64,000 bases of DNA from Anthonomus grandis grandis (Eukaryota > Arthropoda > Insecta > Coleoptera > Curculionidae): NCBI RefSeq assembly GCF_022605725.1, contig NC_065548.1, positions 16,401,644 to 16,465,643 of the forward strand, written 5' to 3'. Each line of letters begins with the position of its first letter. Within the stretch, counting starts at the first letter, position 1. The notes under the pieces were generated by a model. It was given only the letters and a program-made list of their open reading frames with translations, was not told where the DNA came from and ran no database searches. The position numbers and the translations under genes are program-made. This document shows, in pieces, positions 22,621 to 35,055 of the stretch.

Positions 22621-25600
22621 TATTTCCTAGGAAAGTTGCTTAAAAGTAGTAAGCCAGAGTTTCTAAAAAAGTAGTGTCATCACGTCATAAAGATAAAATG
22701 AACATGCAGTTTTTGCTAATAAGATATATGGCACTGGCCTATATTACAGATCATTTATAAGTAGGACTGTTGCTAAATTATTTCGACTAAAGTAGTTTTT
22801 TTTAATTGCTGGCTCGAAAGACTTTCTTTAGTGCCTCTAATTTGTTCAATCATCATACTACACATATGCAGTTTTTTCAAAAGAGACTATAGACCTTACT
22901 ATATATTGGTGTCATTAGTTATTAAAATCATAAAGGTGGACTGTAACTATTTATTTAATCTTTCTTATTATAACTACAGTAATAAATTATGAATTATACC
23001 TTTTTGTTATAGTGGATAATATAGATCATATTAGTGTCATTAACTCCTATATTTATTGCTGGTATGAAAAAAAAACCAAAACTTTTATGCTTAATTTATT
23101 AGCTAGTATACACCGAAAAACTTGTCGCTTTATACTAGTTCCATTATCATAACAAAACATTTTTATGGCCTTTGCGTTATAAAATACTCTTGTTTATACA
23201 GACATAAAGCCAGTATTTTTACATCTACGGCTTTTGAAAATTATTACGGTTTACAAAGTATACGAATAAAATATTTTTTTTTAATGTAAAAATGAATGCT
23301 TTGTAATTATCAAATAGATCTAAAAGAGGCGAAGCTAATATAATTACGATATAATTTTATTAAATGTATTACCTTGTTACTTTAATTAGCATTTTCACCC
23401 ATTTAAATATTTATTTTCTATTAAGGATTTAAATATTTTAGCCACAGCTTAATTCTATTTTCTCAACACTTTGAATCTATTTTCTCTTAGATATTTAGAG
23501 CAGCTTGCCTTGACCAAGGTTTGTCCTTCCACTAGAAATGAACTAGGACGAGACATTTCCGGAATATTTAGAATGAGATGCTTAAAATAAACAGGACAAA
23601 TATGTCCCTGGGAATATGGAATATCACTCTACATGATACAGAGATCCGGAATTGTTTACTGTTGGAAGGAATTCGGCTTTACTTTACGTATTTTATTAAA
23701 CGCAGAGCGGACTCTCGACTACATTTTATATTTATATGAAATATTTATGAACATATAAATATCGGGAGATATATTCCGAAAGTTTTCGAGCATAAGATTG
23801 AATGTTATTTTTTTTATTCAAATATAGTATAAGCATGCTTTGTACGTATTTATATAAACATATTTTTGATATTGTGCAGTTAAAAATATTTCGTTTCTCT
23901 TCAAAACATCTTTTTTGAAACAGTTTTTTAAAGCATAACTTAAATGGGTATGACATATATATTTTGAAATAATATTATCTTATAATATGTATGCTTACTT
24001 AATACATCTATAGTCAATTACGTATTATGTGATACAGTCAATTTGATAAATTAGTCAAAAGTAAAAAATTTCTTAAAAAAATGGCGTAGTCCTGTTAAAT
24101 GTCGGTTTTAAAATGTATTAATATTTTTATTTTGTACATTTGTATTTATACTTTCAATATGTTGGCAATTATGATTTTATCTTTATTTTTATTGTCGATA
24201 TTTACAGAATATTGCTTTATTTTTATCAGAGACCTACTAAAAAAATTAGATAAAAATGACTCTTGTAAAGGTTTTCAAATAATAATTGTTTTTTAAATTT
24301 ATTCTATTTTAAGCTTTTTTTCAAAATTATTCTTAGAATTTTAGCATAAGGTTTTTCTGGTTTTGACAATTTAATCTAGATTAATAAACTTCATATTTAG
24401 TTTTTATTATTACAGTATCAAAATTAAATTTAACAAACAACATGACACCTTTTAGACTTTGACTCTATAACCCTAAAAAAATATTGATTATTTAGATGGA
24501 TTTCATTAAACTTTATATATTCCAATAATTCACTCAGTTTTGACCTTTAGGATTATTTTTGATCTTTAGGATTATTTTCAAAACTTTTAACAAGCAAATA
24601 TTCTTACATGGTATTCACTTGAGTTTTACTTTTTCAATCATTTTCTATAAGTTACTCAGTTGACTTTTTTAAAGTTTGCCAATTTATTTGACGACTAAAT
24701 AATGTAGTTGTTTGCTTCTAAATGACCCTTTATAACTGTTTATTACAGAAAAAAAATTTAAAGTTTTGTTGATGTTTAGTATTAACTGATTTAATTAAGT
24801 TAAGGGTGGCTTCTGGCAAAATAGGGGTATCCGGGGTTTAAAATTGCCTCCAGCTAGCCCACGAGAGTGGTGTGGATAAACCTTACTAAATATGTCTTTA
24901 TAAGCGCCACCTGCTTTACTACCCTCGTGCGGTGATATCTTGACAATTTGCTTTAATATGGCCCTGAATGTGGCCCCGAACAGAAAGCAGGAAAATCTCT
25001 AGATAATTTAAACCACACCTAATTTAGGTCCGCAAACGGAAATATTAAAAAGTAATTCGTAAATTCAGCTTTAGTATATCGACAAATAACCTAACCTCTA
25101 ATTATCAAAGTTCCAAATATAAATGTGTCAAATGCTAAATAAAGAAATGGGTATTATCATAATATGAAATTTATAAGTTTTAAAGTTCACTAGAGTTTAT
25201 AAAAGCAATTTATAAAAGACTAATCAAACAATAACAACCGGCTGTTTATGGTTAAATAAATATGGTACAACTTATACTATACCTCGCATATATACGTATA
25301 CTCAGTTCCCAACAAAGATTATAGCAACAAGGTGCCTCAAAAATTAAAGTAAACTAGTAAATATATATGCGATAAATTACTCACATAGTACTAACTATGG
25401 CAAAAATAATGTGTGTGGCCTTTGTTTTACACTTCTAAATGGTTATATTATTCTGTAATACCTGTGGTCCTTGTTCTTGCCTTGTTGATGATTAGACGGC
25501 CATGGGGCTCATCTGGTGTGTCTCAGGAAGGACAGTGTCTTCTGAAGTAGTTGGACAAAGTGATTCAGCCGGTACTACACTCTGTGATAAATTTGAGGAT

Positions 25601-26130
25601 ATGTAGAAAAAGCTCAAGTGTTTGATGGGGCTCAGACCATCAAATCCTTCACAATATCAGTGATGAATTGAACAAATAAAATTCAAGTCCTGAAGAAATC
25701 GGACACACAATGCAAGATCAAGGTACCAACAATATCAACCTAGTCAAGATTATGCTTTAATATGAAGTTGATTTCTAATAAGTAGTTACTGCTATAAAAC
25801 AAAATATATATCTGTCCATTAATGTCTATATTCTGTTCTGATATATTTATACATATATTTGCCATTTAAATACATTTGCAATAAATTGGTTATTTCCTAA
25901 ACTGATCAAAATTTTATAATTATTGAAACCTATAGATACAATTATGGTTGATTTTTCTATGGAGATTACCCTTTCTTATAAGCCCAAACCCTGTTTGCTT
26001 TCGACTTTTATAACTACTAATCTAAGACTTTGATAAGTGAAAGAAGCTTTATTAAATTATATTAAAATATTTCAAATTTGAATACATTGAGTTAAAGTGT
26101 TATGCTCACAAAAAAAAACTGTAACAATCC
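22621..26130. other. AT-rich spacer, no gene recognised
   Basis: 3.5 kb without an identifiable feature. Two stretches are less AT-rich: 23480-23700, where a plus-frame reads YLEQLALTKVCPSTRNELGR but matches no family I recognise, and 24800-25020, with GGGGTATCCGGGG and two CCACGAGAG-like boxes. The open stretches at 23732-23956 (minus) and 24099-24296 (plus) are low-complexity AT-rich ORFs. Confidence 0.5.
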
Positions 26131-26139
26131 GTACCCGTA

Positions 26140-27305
26140 CTACGCTACGATAAATCCTAATACTCTCTCTTGAGCTCCTTGAGTTCTACGACGGATTTCG
26201 TCCCATAGGCAAAATTCATAATCATATGGCAAGAAGGTTTGTCGAAGTTGTATTATTAACTCATCCCAACTTCGAAAAATACCCGTGCGATACCAAAGTA
26301 ATGCATCATTAGTAAAAAGTTCAGGGGCCGAGCGAAGCAATTGCAATTGCTCTTTTGTAACTCCTCTGGAGAGTCCAAGCTCTACGAGTCTTTCAAGAAA
26401 GTTTGTCAAACTTCCGACTCCATCAAACTTAAGATTCCAGCGGCTTATGTCTTTATATGGTGACCAAAAGTTAGACACTTGTGATTGATGTTCGGCATCA
26501 CGAAGAGGTGAAAACTGACTATTGCCTACAATAGTAGCAAGATCAACCGTAGGGTTCATTGTCGAGTTGACATTCAGTAATTGAGACGACAAAGTTTCAT
26601 TTTCGATCTGGCAAGGTACATTTGCTTGTGCTTGAAATCCTGACCTTGTTAGACGATAGGAAGGTACGGATGAAGGTAGTTGGCTCGTTAATTGGAAAAA
26701 GGACTGATTATTGCCAATCTGATTCCTATGAACATTTGATTGGGATCTGGGAATAGGTTCAAGTAAACAATGTAGTTCATCATTTGGAGGGTGATTAGTG
26801 CTTGACGAAGCATGTTGACTATTTACTACTTTACTACTGTACTTTGATTCTTCCCATCTGAATGACCTGCATTTGTCGTAATAGATTGACCCACACTAGA
26901 TCGATCTGGACTCGATTGATTCCAATTTTCCTAGGAAAACTCTTCCTCCAGTGCAGCAGTGTTAAAGGAAACACGACAAGTACGACTTGGTTGATTGATT
27001 GGATTATGAAGATTTTTAACCGAGGGTTAGGTAAACTCAAGGCTTGATTTTAAACTTGCCAGTCTTGAACACAAGTTATTTTTCAAAGTTTGATCCGCAT
27101 CACAAGACAGCTGTATCCTGGAAATATGAGATTGGACATGTTCAAGAAGAGAATTAATTTTTTTAATTTCCGAATCCAAATTATTTGAATTCAAGTTTAA
27201 AATATCGCGTTCAACTGCGTAAAGCTTAGCACCACAAGGGCATAACTCACTAACTGGATCAAATGGGGAACAGGACGGAGCTTGTAGAGTACCTTCACGT
27301 TCCAT
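26140..27305 (-). pseudogene. LTR-retrotransposon Gag-like gene, one frameshift, no pol
   Basis: Two minus-strand open frames make one Gag-like protein. The first (27027-27305) starts MEREGTLQAPSCSPFDPVSE, has a Cys pair (CPCG) and a predicted coiled coil with Leu/Ile heptads (DILNLNSNNL...EIKKINSLLEHVQ). After a shift near 27030 a Ser/Asn/Gln-rich linker follows. The second frame (26140-26592) holds the capsid-like core: ISRWNLKFDG, LVELGLSRGVTKEQLQLL, LLWYRTGIF, WDELIIQLRQTFLPYDYEFC and LWDEIRRRTQG. That is the retrotransposon Gag (Ty3/Gypsy-type) signature. It stops at GFIVA, before any zinc knuckle. No protease or polymerase follows in the next kilobase. A domesticated Gag is possible in principle, but the frameshift argues for a relic. 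Confidence 0.65.
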
Positions 27306-27513
27306 ACGTGGAATTATTCAATACGTGAAACATTTCACAGCATTTAGTTGGTGTTATTATCAAAATGGTGAAAGTTTAATTAGAACTATTTGTAAAGTGC
27401 GTCAAATTAAAAAATATTATTGAGAGAAAACTTATTGAATATACTTAAAATAAAAAGTAAATACAAAGTCTTGGTCTCATGAAGAGTTGAAATAAAAAGT
27501 AAAATTTGAAACA

Positions 27514-27548
27514 GATTACATGTTTCGCTTTAAAGAAAGCATTATCAG
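27514..27548 (-). repeat. CTGATAATG...GCGAAACATG motif (minus strand)
   Basis: On the minus strand CTGATAATGCTTT is followed by a short turn, AAAGC and GAAACATGTAATC. The GCTTT and AAAGC segments can pair as a 5-bp stem. The upstream AGTTTAGGG also matches the copy at 43041-43073 (AGTTTAGGT), so the two are the same repeat family. Such motifs often lie at the ends of Penelope-like and similar elements. Confidence 0.5.
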
Positions 27549-30500
27549 CCCTAAACTGTATACTACAATTACGAAACATACAATGTATAGTTGTGTTTTA
27601 TTTTCATTTTAATTAAAACACAATTTTCTTGAGAATTATGAGCAACTTCTTTCAATAATAGATATTTTTTATTTAAAATTTTGATTTTTTTCTTTTATTA
27701 TCCTTTTTATTTTTATTTTGTTATTTCTATTTTATATTTTTAATATTGTGTTGTTTTTATTTAAAATTAGATTAAAAATATTAGATTCCATCAATAAGAT
27801 ATTTTTTTTAATTATACATATATCTTTACGTGTTTGTTACCTTAATATTATTTGATAGTTAAAACTGAAAGAAAAGCCTAGCTAGTTTTATAAAATATTA
27901 ATATAGTTAATGCTATATTCGGACATATAAATTATTTTTATTTATTAATTTTTACAATAATAAATATTTTATATTAATATAAAACCTTTGTTACTCCAAT
28001 TAATACGGCTATACTGATTAATTAGTAAATTAACTTTGACATTAAACAATAGATACGTTTCCGCTATGATGAATAAAGTATGTCTTAAACTTGAAACATT
28101 AACAAAAATGTGGTTTTAAATTAAAAAATTATTCAATATAATAACTGTAAATCCCAAATTAAAGTGATTTAAAGTAGTAAAACATAAAATATTGAAATAA
28201 TTTTTTTGTCGCCAAATCGGTTAATTTAAAATAAAATTCATTGAAAACTCATAAACTACAATATACAATTCCAATTTTCAAAACCGTTTATGTTTGGGAA
28301 AGGGCTCACAGGTGATTTGTTACTTGTCCATGCCTTATAAAATATTTATAGCCAGGGATATAAAAGCATTTTCATCGCATATAATCTAGTATGTACGGAA
28401 TTATTTATTCCCAGATTTATTCATCTTTCACGGCAAAAATTGACCAAAATTGGTCGAATTCAAAAAATATGAGAATTTGCTTTTATATATTTTTTTGAAT
28501 ATTTAAATGTTATCGAATATTAAATGTTTCCATTATATATAGATTTATACATGGCAAAACAGCTATGTTTCCTGTATACAAGCTTATAGCTTCTCATGTT
28601 TTTAAGAAGATAATCCGCTGTAATTAATGCAATGACAGATTGCGGAGTTTAGTAACGCTATGACGAAATAGCTGCAATCAGAGCGTTTAACTGCTGTGAA
28701 ATAATTGCCAATGTCGAGTTAATTGCCTACAAATCTAGCTACGATTTACCAAATTATGTCTTATCGCTGTTTTCCTTTGCCTGTTTAAATAGAAATGGTA
28801 GTTTACTTTTAAGGCCAGCGGAAAATACTGACTTTTAAAATTTAATTAAATAGAACTATTAATACTTTTTCCAATAAGTCTTTAAATAAATGGATCTAAT
28901 TTATAGGGAAACAATCATCAATACCTATTCCTCATAGATGTACGAGAATGTTAAATCATGGGTGCAAATGTCTTAAAAATAAATATTGCTTAAGATGCTT
29001 GGAAAGAGTTCCCTTTAGTTATGCATTTCAACCCCTATAAGCGTTTTTGGGCTGACTATAGCCTTTTCCTATGGGGGAGCCAAAAGCCTAATGGATCTCG
29101 CTTGAAGCAATCATAAAAAAGGATGCTAAATTGTATTTGCGGAAATAGCTTTTCTTAACATTTAATCATGTTAGAAGTAAATGATTTCAGTTTGATGTGA
29201 AAGCTTTTAAAATTATTTATTAAATTTAATAGTTAATAAGCGCCTGTGCTATAGAGGGGGCACTGTGCACTGCAAAATAAGTTAAACGAACTGCTTAGGT
29301 TGGTATGAAATTCAGGTTTTCAATCAATTCACAACTTCAAAGCAAAATAAAACCAATATTTAAATTAAAAATTTATCGCCAAGCTAGTGGAAGGGTTTGG
29401 TGAGAATTTAATGAGATGTCAATAAATTGCCAGTTGATGTAAATATTTGCTTTGGTGGTAAATCAAGGGCCAAGCACAAAAACAACCAAAAAACTAATTG
29501 TGGTGCTAATTTTTTAGTTTGCCCTCAAAAAGGGACCACAAGCCCTAAATCGCATTGGTATCACCACGTTGTGCCAAAATATCAACTGTTATTATATCAC
29601 TGAACGAATTTATATAAACATATACCAGGTAAACATATCAAAGATGGCTACTTTGAACTTTAAAGACGAATTTAACTTAACCATGATAAAGCAAAAATTA
29701 ATAAATAATTCTAGAATTTAAAATAAATGTATGTTTGTAATATAAAATAATTATGTGCTTAAGATGTACAGAACGAAAGATTAAGAAACACTCATATTAG
29801 TTTATGTTCAATGTATGAATATGAACCGATAATCTTAGTAACTAAGGTTACTAATTCTATTACATCCTTTCTTATATTAAATCATGCATAAATGTCAACA
29901 AAAATCTCATGGAAGAAGCGTGAATGATTTTTTAGCTATTACTTACATTCAAAGAAAAAGTTATGGAAGAGACATTCTACAAAAAAATGTTCTGCGGAAC
30001 CTATGATAAAAAACATTTAACAATAATGAAGGCGTATCTACGCATTTTTGTATATTTTGTAACCAAAGCAGTACACATTAAACTAGCCAGTGATATACCT
30101 ACTAGCTTTTTTTACTGTGTTTCTCTATAACTTTAACATAACTTGGGTTTCTATTTTATCAAGATCCCAACTCTTTAAAAACTTATGCGCAATGGCAGTA
30201 AGAAGTGCTGAATTCTATATTGAAAGGCTTACTGGATAATTAATTCTTTTAACTGAATAAATACTTTTCTTACAGTGTTTACTGAAGCTGAATCATGCTA
30301 GAACTCCTATGTCTTATTATCATTGACAGAAACACCTGAAGACATACGTTAGCTGAGATCCTGGCTTTTTGTTCGTTGGTAGCAGTTCTTCATACCTTAA
30401 TTATACTTATATTAAACTACCCAATCAGCTAAAAACTAGTCACCCAAATATACCAGTTCCTTTATTTTAAATCATCCAAGGTTTATTTAAACGAGAGGCC

Positions 30501-30855
30501 TACCTAGATTTAAATTCAACTCAGAAGTTCTTCGCTTCGACCTGGTTATCTGGTATTTAGAATTAAGAACCTCCTTATAAGCAACCCATGAGTCTTTGAC
30601 CAAACTCACCAAGGTCCTAATAAAAAATTAAGAGTAACTATCACCCGAACGAGTAGTGGAACCACCAACAGAGCTATTACTAATTTATATGCATTGTCTA
30701 TTGAGACAACCTGAAAAATTGCCTTTGTTGGTTTTAAAATGACACCCTGATATACCCTGGTGGATCAAAATATTTCATTTTTAAGTTAATAGAGCCTCCC
30801 ATTCGGATCTCCGGGTGAAGGCTGATCTGGGGGTCCATCAGGCGTAAAATATTTA
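27549..30855. other. AT-rich spacer, no gene recognised
   Basis: 3.3 kb, very AT-rich from 27600 to 28300. The 28560-28780 and 29000-29600 segments are less AT-rich but show no ORF longer than chance and no protein motif. 30480-30800 lies directly before the Jockey-like endonuclease and may include its 5' region. Confidence 0.5.
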
Positions 30856-30859
30856 AGAC

Positions 30860-32430
30860 TGAATATATATATATAAGTGGTCTGAACACAAAGAGAAACG
30901 ACGTGGACCAACATCCTCAAACAAACACAACTCATGTTTTAGCCCTAACAGAGACAAAAGTTAACTCGGAAACAACCAAGGCACATATATTGTATCCTAA
31001 ATATGATCTCCACACTTCAGACTCGCTGTCTTCATTAAAAGCAACATATCTGCTGATAAGATCGACGATCTGTAAACAAACTAGCCAAGTGCAGAAATTG
31101 TTATTGCGGGAAACTTCAACGTTCACAATGTCAACTAGATTAAGTATCTAACAAGTATTACGTATTCTGATAGGACTGATAATAAGAGAAGCCAAGCAGA
31201 AAACTTTGCAATTAGTTACGTATCTTATAAAGCAGCCAATCAAAAATAGAGAGACTTTCTTAGCCTCCTGAATCTCGCCATGGATCCTAACTCGTACAAA
31301 ATTTATATGCACCACAGATCACAATTTAATAACCGCAGCATGTGAACTGGGACTAGGAATGAAAACTAAGAGTTCACCCATGCCGCGTGGAGTTTGGCAT
31401 TATAGATTAACGACCTGAAGATATTAAGAAGAGTTCCTCTCGTCGTTTCCTTAAAATGGAATCTGTTTCAGGATCAATGATCTTTCAAGGTGTGGGAGCG
31501 AAATTTGCGAGCTGAGTTTGGCAGGTATGAAGGCTTTTATTCCGAACACCAAGGAAAGCTCTTCAGATACCAAACCATGGTTCGATAAAAGTTGCACCAA
31601 GGCAGTTAACAACAAAAAAGCAACTTATTGGAAATAGCCCCAAGATCCAAGCCCTGCAAATCATGTCAATTTAATAGACTTGGGAAATGCGTGAGAAATA
31701 TCTATAAAAAAATATTGAAAGATTGTAGAACACACTTCTCAATTGCCCAAATGGATCAAGATCGTTCTGGTCTGTAGTAAAAGCAGTTGGTCAAGGTTGT
31801 ACGTCAAAAATTCCACCATTGACTAAGGAAGAAGGTGGAAAAGGCAGACTTGCTTGGTCAGATGTTTGGACCAAATCTTACCGTAGACCCACAAGCGTAA
31901 ACACAACCGACTTTGCCAGGGAAGACTTCTTGGATGCCAGAGATTATATTCCATCACAGCGATCTTGAAAAAGACTTAAACATTAACAAGGCCACCGGCC
32001 CTGATGGAATACCGCCAATAGTATTAAAAAAGTGTGCGGTCTTAGTGAGACCACCACTGTGCAAACTGTTTTCTCTTTCATATGCATTACTAAACATCAT
32101 TAGCGACCGTCTGTCTGGTTTTCGAGAGTCTACTGGCAATATCACGCATGTTTGGACCGAGGATATCGAGAAAAATTGTGAATTTTGTGAAATAGTTCTG
32201 TGTATTTCAAAGGCGTTTAATAGTGAGATAAAAACCTCCTAAACAAACTGTATTCTTTGGTTTCCCACTAAGTGTCATTAACTTGACTTGAAAGTTTGTT
32301 CGAGAATCGATCCGTCCAGATTGTTGTTGATGCACACACCTCGCAGAGGTTTGAAATTAACGCTAGTATCATGGCATCCAGTGCCATAGGCGTCTCCATA
32401 ACCATTTCCAAGCAATCTATTGGTTTCAAC
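30860..32430 (+). pseudogene. Jockey-like LINE relic (endonuclease + reverse transcriptase N-terminal half)
   Basis: The plus strand can be followed through stops and shifts for 1.5 kb. The endonuclease start is SGLNTKRNDVDQHPQTNTTH followed by VLALTETKVNS (30875-30990). The endonuclease end is DHNLITAACELG (about 31320). A linker gives GVWHYRLT, MKAFIPN and KPWFDKSCTKAVNNKKATYW. The reverse transcriptase (31913-32242, open for 109 codons) has the block DLNINKATGPDGIPPIVLKK, then LCKLFSLSY, NIISDRLSGFRESTGNITHV and the first catalytic region LCISKAFNS, where the expected Asp of the LDISKAFD-type motif is Cys and the second is Asn. The match continues to about 32430 (SVQIVVDAHTSQRFEINA) and stops before YADD. 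Inactive. Confidence 0.8.
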
Positions 32431-33005
32431 CGCGGTTAAGCCTGTGTTGACTTGAACAGTCCCTTTATAACATAACCAATCGTGTCCCCTTATACACGTT
32501 TGGTTGAAGTAGTTAACATGTTATATGTAACAAGTTCTTAAACATAAATATGTAAAAAGGAAACTAGCGATAATAAATTTTGTGTTATCTTTAAAAAGGA
32601 AATAATTTGTGGTTTGTTTTTATTTTTTCCCGCACTTATTTTAATATTTTTGACATTTAACGTTTAGAAAACAGCTCCGGACATGGGTAATTACTGTTCC
32701 AAATTGATGACGTATAAAGGGCTAATTGGTGACGTCACGTATCTCAACACAGTTATATCTATAACCGCTTGGACGTGTTTGGTTAACACCATTTAGAAAC
32801 GGCAATTACCGATAGACCGCTTGGAATCGGTTCATGTAATAACTATTACTCCGCAACAGGTTTTAACACATTACCAATCAGATCCGTCAATCTTTTGAGT
32901 CAAATTGCTCTCACATATAAAGCTCTACACCCAAAAACACTTTAAATGCTTAACTTTGTTTTATCTAAGATACTATAGCGATAAATTTTCTTTCGAACTA
33001 GTCTA
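32431..33005. other. Spacer, no gene seen
   Basis: No ORF. The 32690-32890 part is less AT-rich and contains two TGACGT-type boxes (GATGACGTATAA, GGTGACGTCACG). A palindromic TGACGTCA is a CREB-like site by sequence, but no gene is nearby to give it meaning. Confidence 0.4.
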
Positions 33006-33167
33006 TATATACAGGGTGACTAAACGTGACTAAACGTGTGAAGATTTTAAAAAGAAAACGCTCGGACAAGTCAATTTAGATTATCAGGGGGGAATATTGA
33101 GGAAATATTTTCATGAGTATAATAACACCCCCATCTGTCATCCTTTAGTCAGGAACTAACCTCATAC

Positions 33168-33204
33168 TAATGTATGATTGTTAATCTATAACAATCATAC
33201 ATTA
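33168..33204. repeat. Perfect 16-bp hairpin, 5-nt loop
   Basis: TAATGTATGATTGTTA at 33168-33183 is followed by loop ATCTA and an exact reverse complement at 33189-33204. It lies just inside the left TIR of DD41D element 3. Confidence 0.9.
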
Positions 33205-33372
33205 ACACTAGTCCAACCAATGCTGAAAATGGCTACCATTAACCTCCATTCAATAATACAGATTTTGTTCAAATTGACGGTTAGGAGGGAAGAAAATAAG
33301 AATGTCAAAATACAAATGAACAATAAATAATAATGTCACTTAGAGGTCAGTTTAATTTGATGAGAGTGAAAT

Positions 33373-33408
33373 CCGATCCGGTCCGATCCGGTCCGATCCG
33401 ATCCGGTG
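33373..33408. repeat. Short tandem repeat of a CCGATCCGGT decamer
   Basis: The unit CCGATCCGGT occurs about three and a half times, with one shortened unit, and it is GC-rich in AT-rich surroundings. It lies between the left TIR and the transposase start of DD41D element 3. CCGATCCGG-type units are near-palindromic. Confidence 0.8.
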
Positions 33409-33758
33409 ATTCTTAGTTTATCATGTTAAATAAAGTAATAGTCAAAATGGTTTATTCCCTACAGAGAAAGAATAGAGAATAGAGATAGTGGAATTATTTT
33501 TTGCTAACAATCAAAATGCATTTCGAACAGCGGAACTTTTCAACGAACTTGAAGAAAAAAGAAACGTGCAAATAAAGTATGTCATAGAACTAATTACAAA
33601 ATTCAGGGAAACAAAATCAGTGGCCAATAAAAAAAGGAATGTTAAGAAACCGGTAAGAAACGAAGCTATAGAGGTTGCAGTTTTGGGACGTGTTAATATG
33701 GATCCTACACTGAGCACTCGACAGTTAGCTTCTGTAGCTGGGATCAATCGGGAAAGTA

Positions 33759-35055
33759 CGAGGGCGGGTCAATAAGTCCGTGACTTTTTGGATAAAAGAC
33801 AGGTTTTTATATAAAAAGTTATTTTATTTTTCAACATAGTCTCCTTTGAGTTCTATTAGTCCAACGTTTCTCCAATTTTTTTATCCCTTCGGAAAAATAT
33901 GATTTGTCGAGGTCATCAAAATAGGCATTTGTTTGAGAGATGATTTCGTCGTTGGTCAAATCCATTTCCGCCGAGCCATTTCTTTAAGTTTGGGAATAGG
34001 AAATAGTCACTGGGGGCTAAATCTGGAGAATAGGGCGGATGAGGAAGTAATTCGTAACCTAATTCATGGATTTTTGCCATGGAAACTGCACATGTGTGGA
34101 CCCTTGCATTGTCCTGGTGAAAAAGAACTTTTTTTTTGGCCAAATGTGGTCTTTTTTCCTTTTTTCCTTTCAGTTCCTTATTGAATCTATCCAATAAGTT
34201 GGTATAATATTCTCCATTGATTGTTTTCCCCTTTTGAAGATAGTCAATATGGATTATACCGCGTGCATCCCAAAAAACGGTCGCCATGACTTTATTGGCT
34301 GACAAACCCACCTTTGCCTTCTTGGGCGCCGATTCACCGCGAGAAATCCACTGTTTTGACTGCTGTTTGGTCTCCGGCGTGTCGTGGTAGATCCACGTTT
34401 CGTTCACGGTTACGAAACGACGCAAAAATTCGTCCGTATTGCGGTTGAATAACGCCAAACACTCCTGGGAAATTGTCACACGGTTGCGTTTGTGGTCGAT
34501 TGTGAGCAAACGCGGCATCCATCTTGCGGAAAGCTTTCTCATACCCAAATGATCATTTAAAATTGAAACTACTTAACCATGTGAGATGCCTATGGCTTCC
34601 ACAATCTCTCTCACTTTCAATCTCCGATCGGCTAAAACCATATCGTGAATTTTTTCGATTGTTTTGGATGTAGAGACCTCGACTGGGCGTCCAGAACGTT
34701 CGGCATCTTCCGTGCTTGTACGGCCACATCGAAATTCAGTAAACCACTTCTTTACCATGGAAATGGATGGTGCAGAATCCCCATAATATTTATCAAGCTT
34801 AGCCTTGGCTTGATTGATGGTTTTTTTCCGTAAAAAATAGTGCTTAATGAGCACACGAAATTCACCTTTTTCCATTTTCTTCTCAAAACGAGTGGTAGTC
34901 TGCTATCAACAGCTGTCAAACACAAACTAAATGACGCAGCTTGTTCAAATTTTGACAGGCGTCAACTGACAGTTCTCTGTTGACAGGAGCAGAGTTGCCA
35001 TTTCTATTAAAGGGCGGGAAATTCAAAAAGTCACGGACTTATAGACCCGCCCTCG
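33759..35055 (-). mobile_element. Mariner (DD34D) element, complete with TIRs and TA duplication
   Basis: The element is 1,297 bp, the classical mariner size. Its ends are near-perfect inverted repeats of about 29 bp: the left end is CGAGGGCGGGTCAATAAGTC and continues CGTGACTTTTTG, and the right end is the reverse complement with one difference. It is flanked by TA at 33757-33758 and 35056-35057. It is inserted in the opposite orientation inside the transposase gene of DD41D element 3. The transposase looks closest to the mellifera/cecropia-type mariners by its wording, which is an impression and not a computed placement. Confidence 0.95.
33860..34875 (-). pseudogene. Mariner transposase, one stop, catalytic Asp-to-Asn change and C-terminal shift
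   Basis: The start is MEKGEFRVLIKHYFLRKKTI (34873-34875). The N-terminal domain has two helix-turn-helix units with the linker typical of mariner (VKKWFTEFRCGRTSTEDAER, SGRPVEV). A TAA at 34573-34575 interrupts GISHG-VVSILNDHLGMRKL, with the frame unchanged on both sides. In the catalytic core the first acidic residue of the usual V-DETWI motif is Asn (VTVNETWIYH; codon AAC read on the minus strand from 34402-34404). The second Asp is in LFHQDNARVH and the third in SPDLAPSDYF, 34 residues apart. Near 33985 the frame shifts, and the normal end (NDEIISQTNAYFDDLDKSYF and on) continues in another frame. It could not be active even if the stop were read through. Confidence 0.9.

Noticed and set aside
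24099..24296. Hydrophobic 65-codon ORF that could look like a small membrane protein
   Set aside because: Composition is purely AT-driven (Ile, Phe, Leu, Tyr), with no neighbouring gene, promoter or repeat support.
32690..32770. CREB-like TGACGTCA promoter element
   Set aside because: No gene starts within reach, and an 8-bp site is not informative alone.
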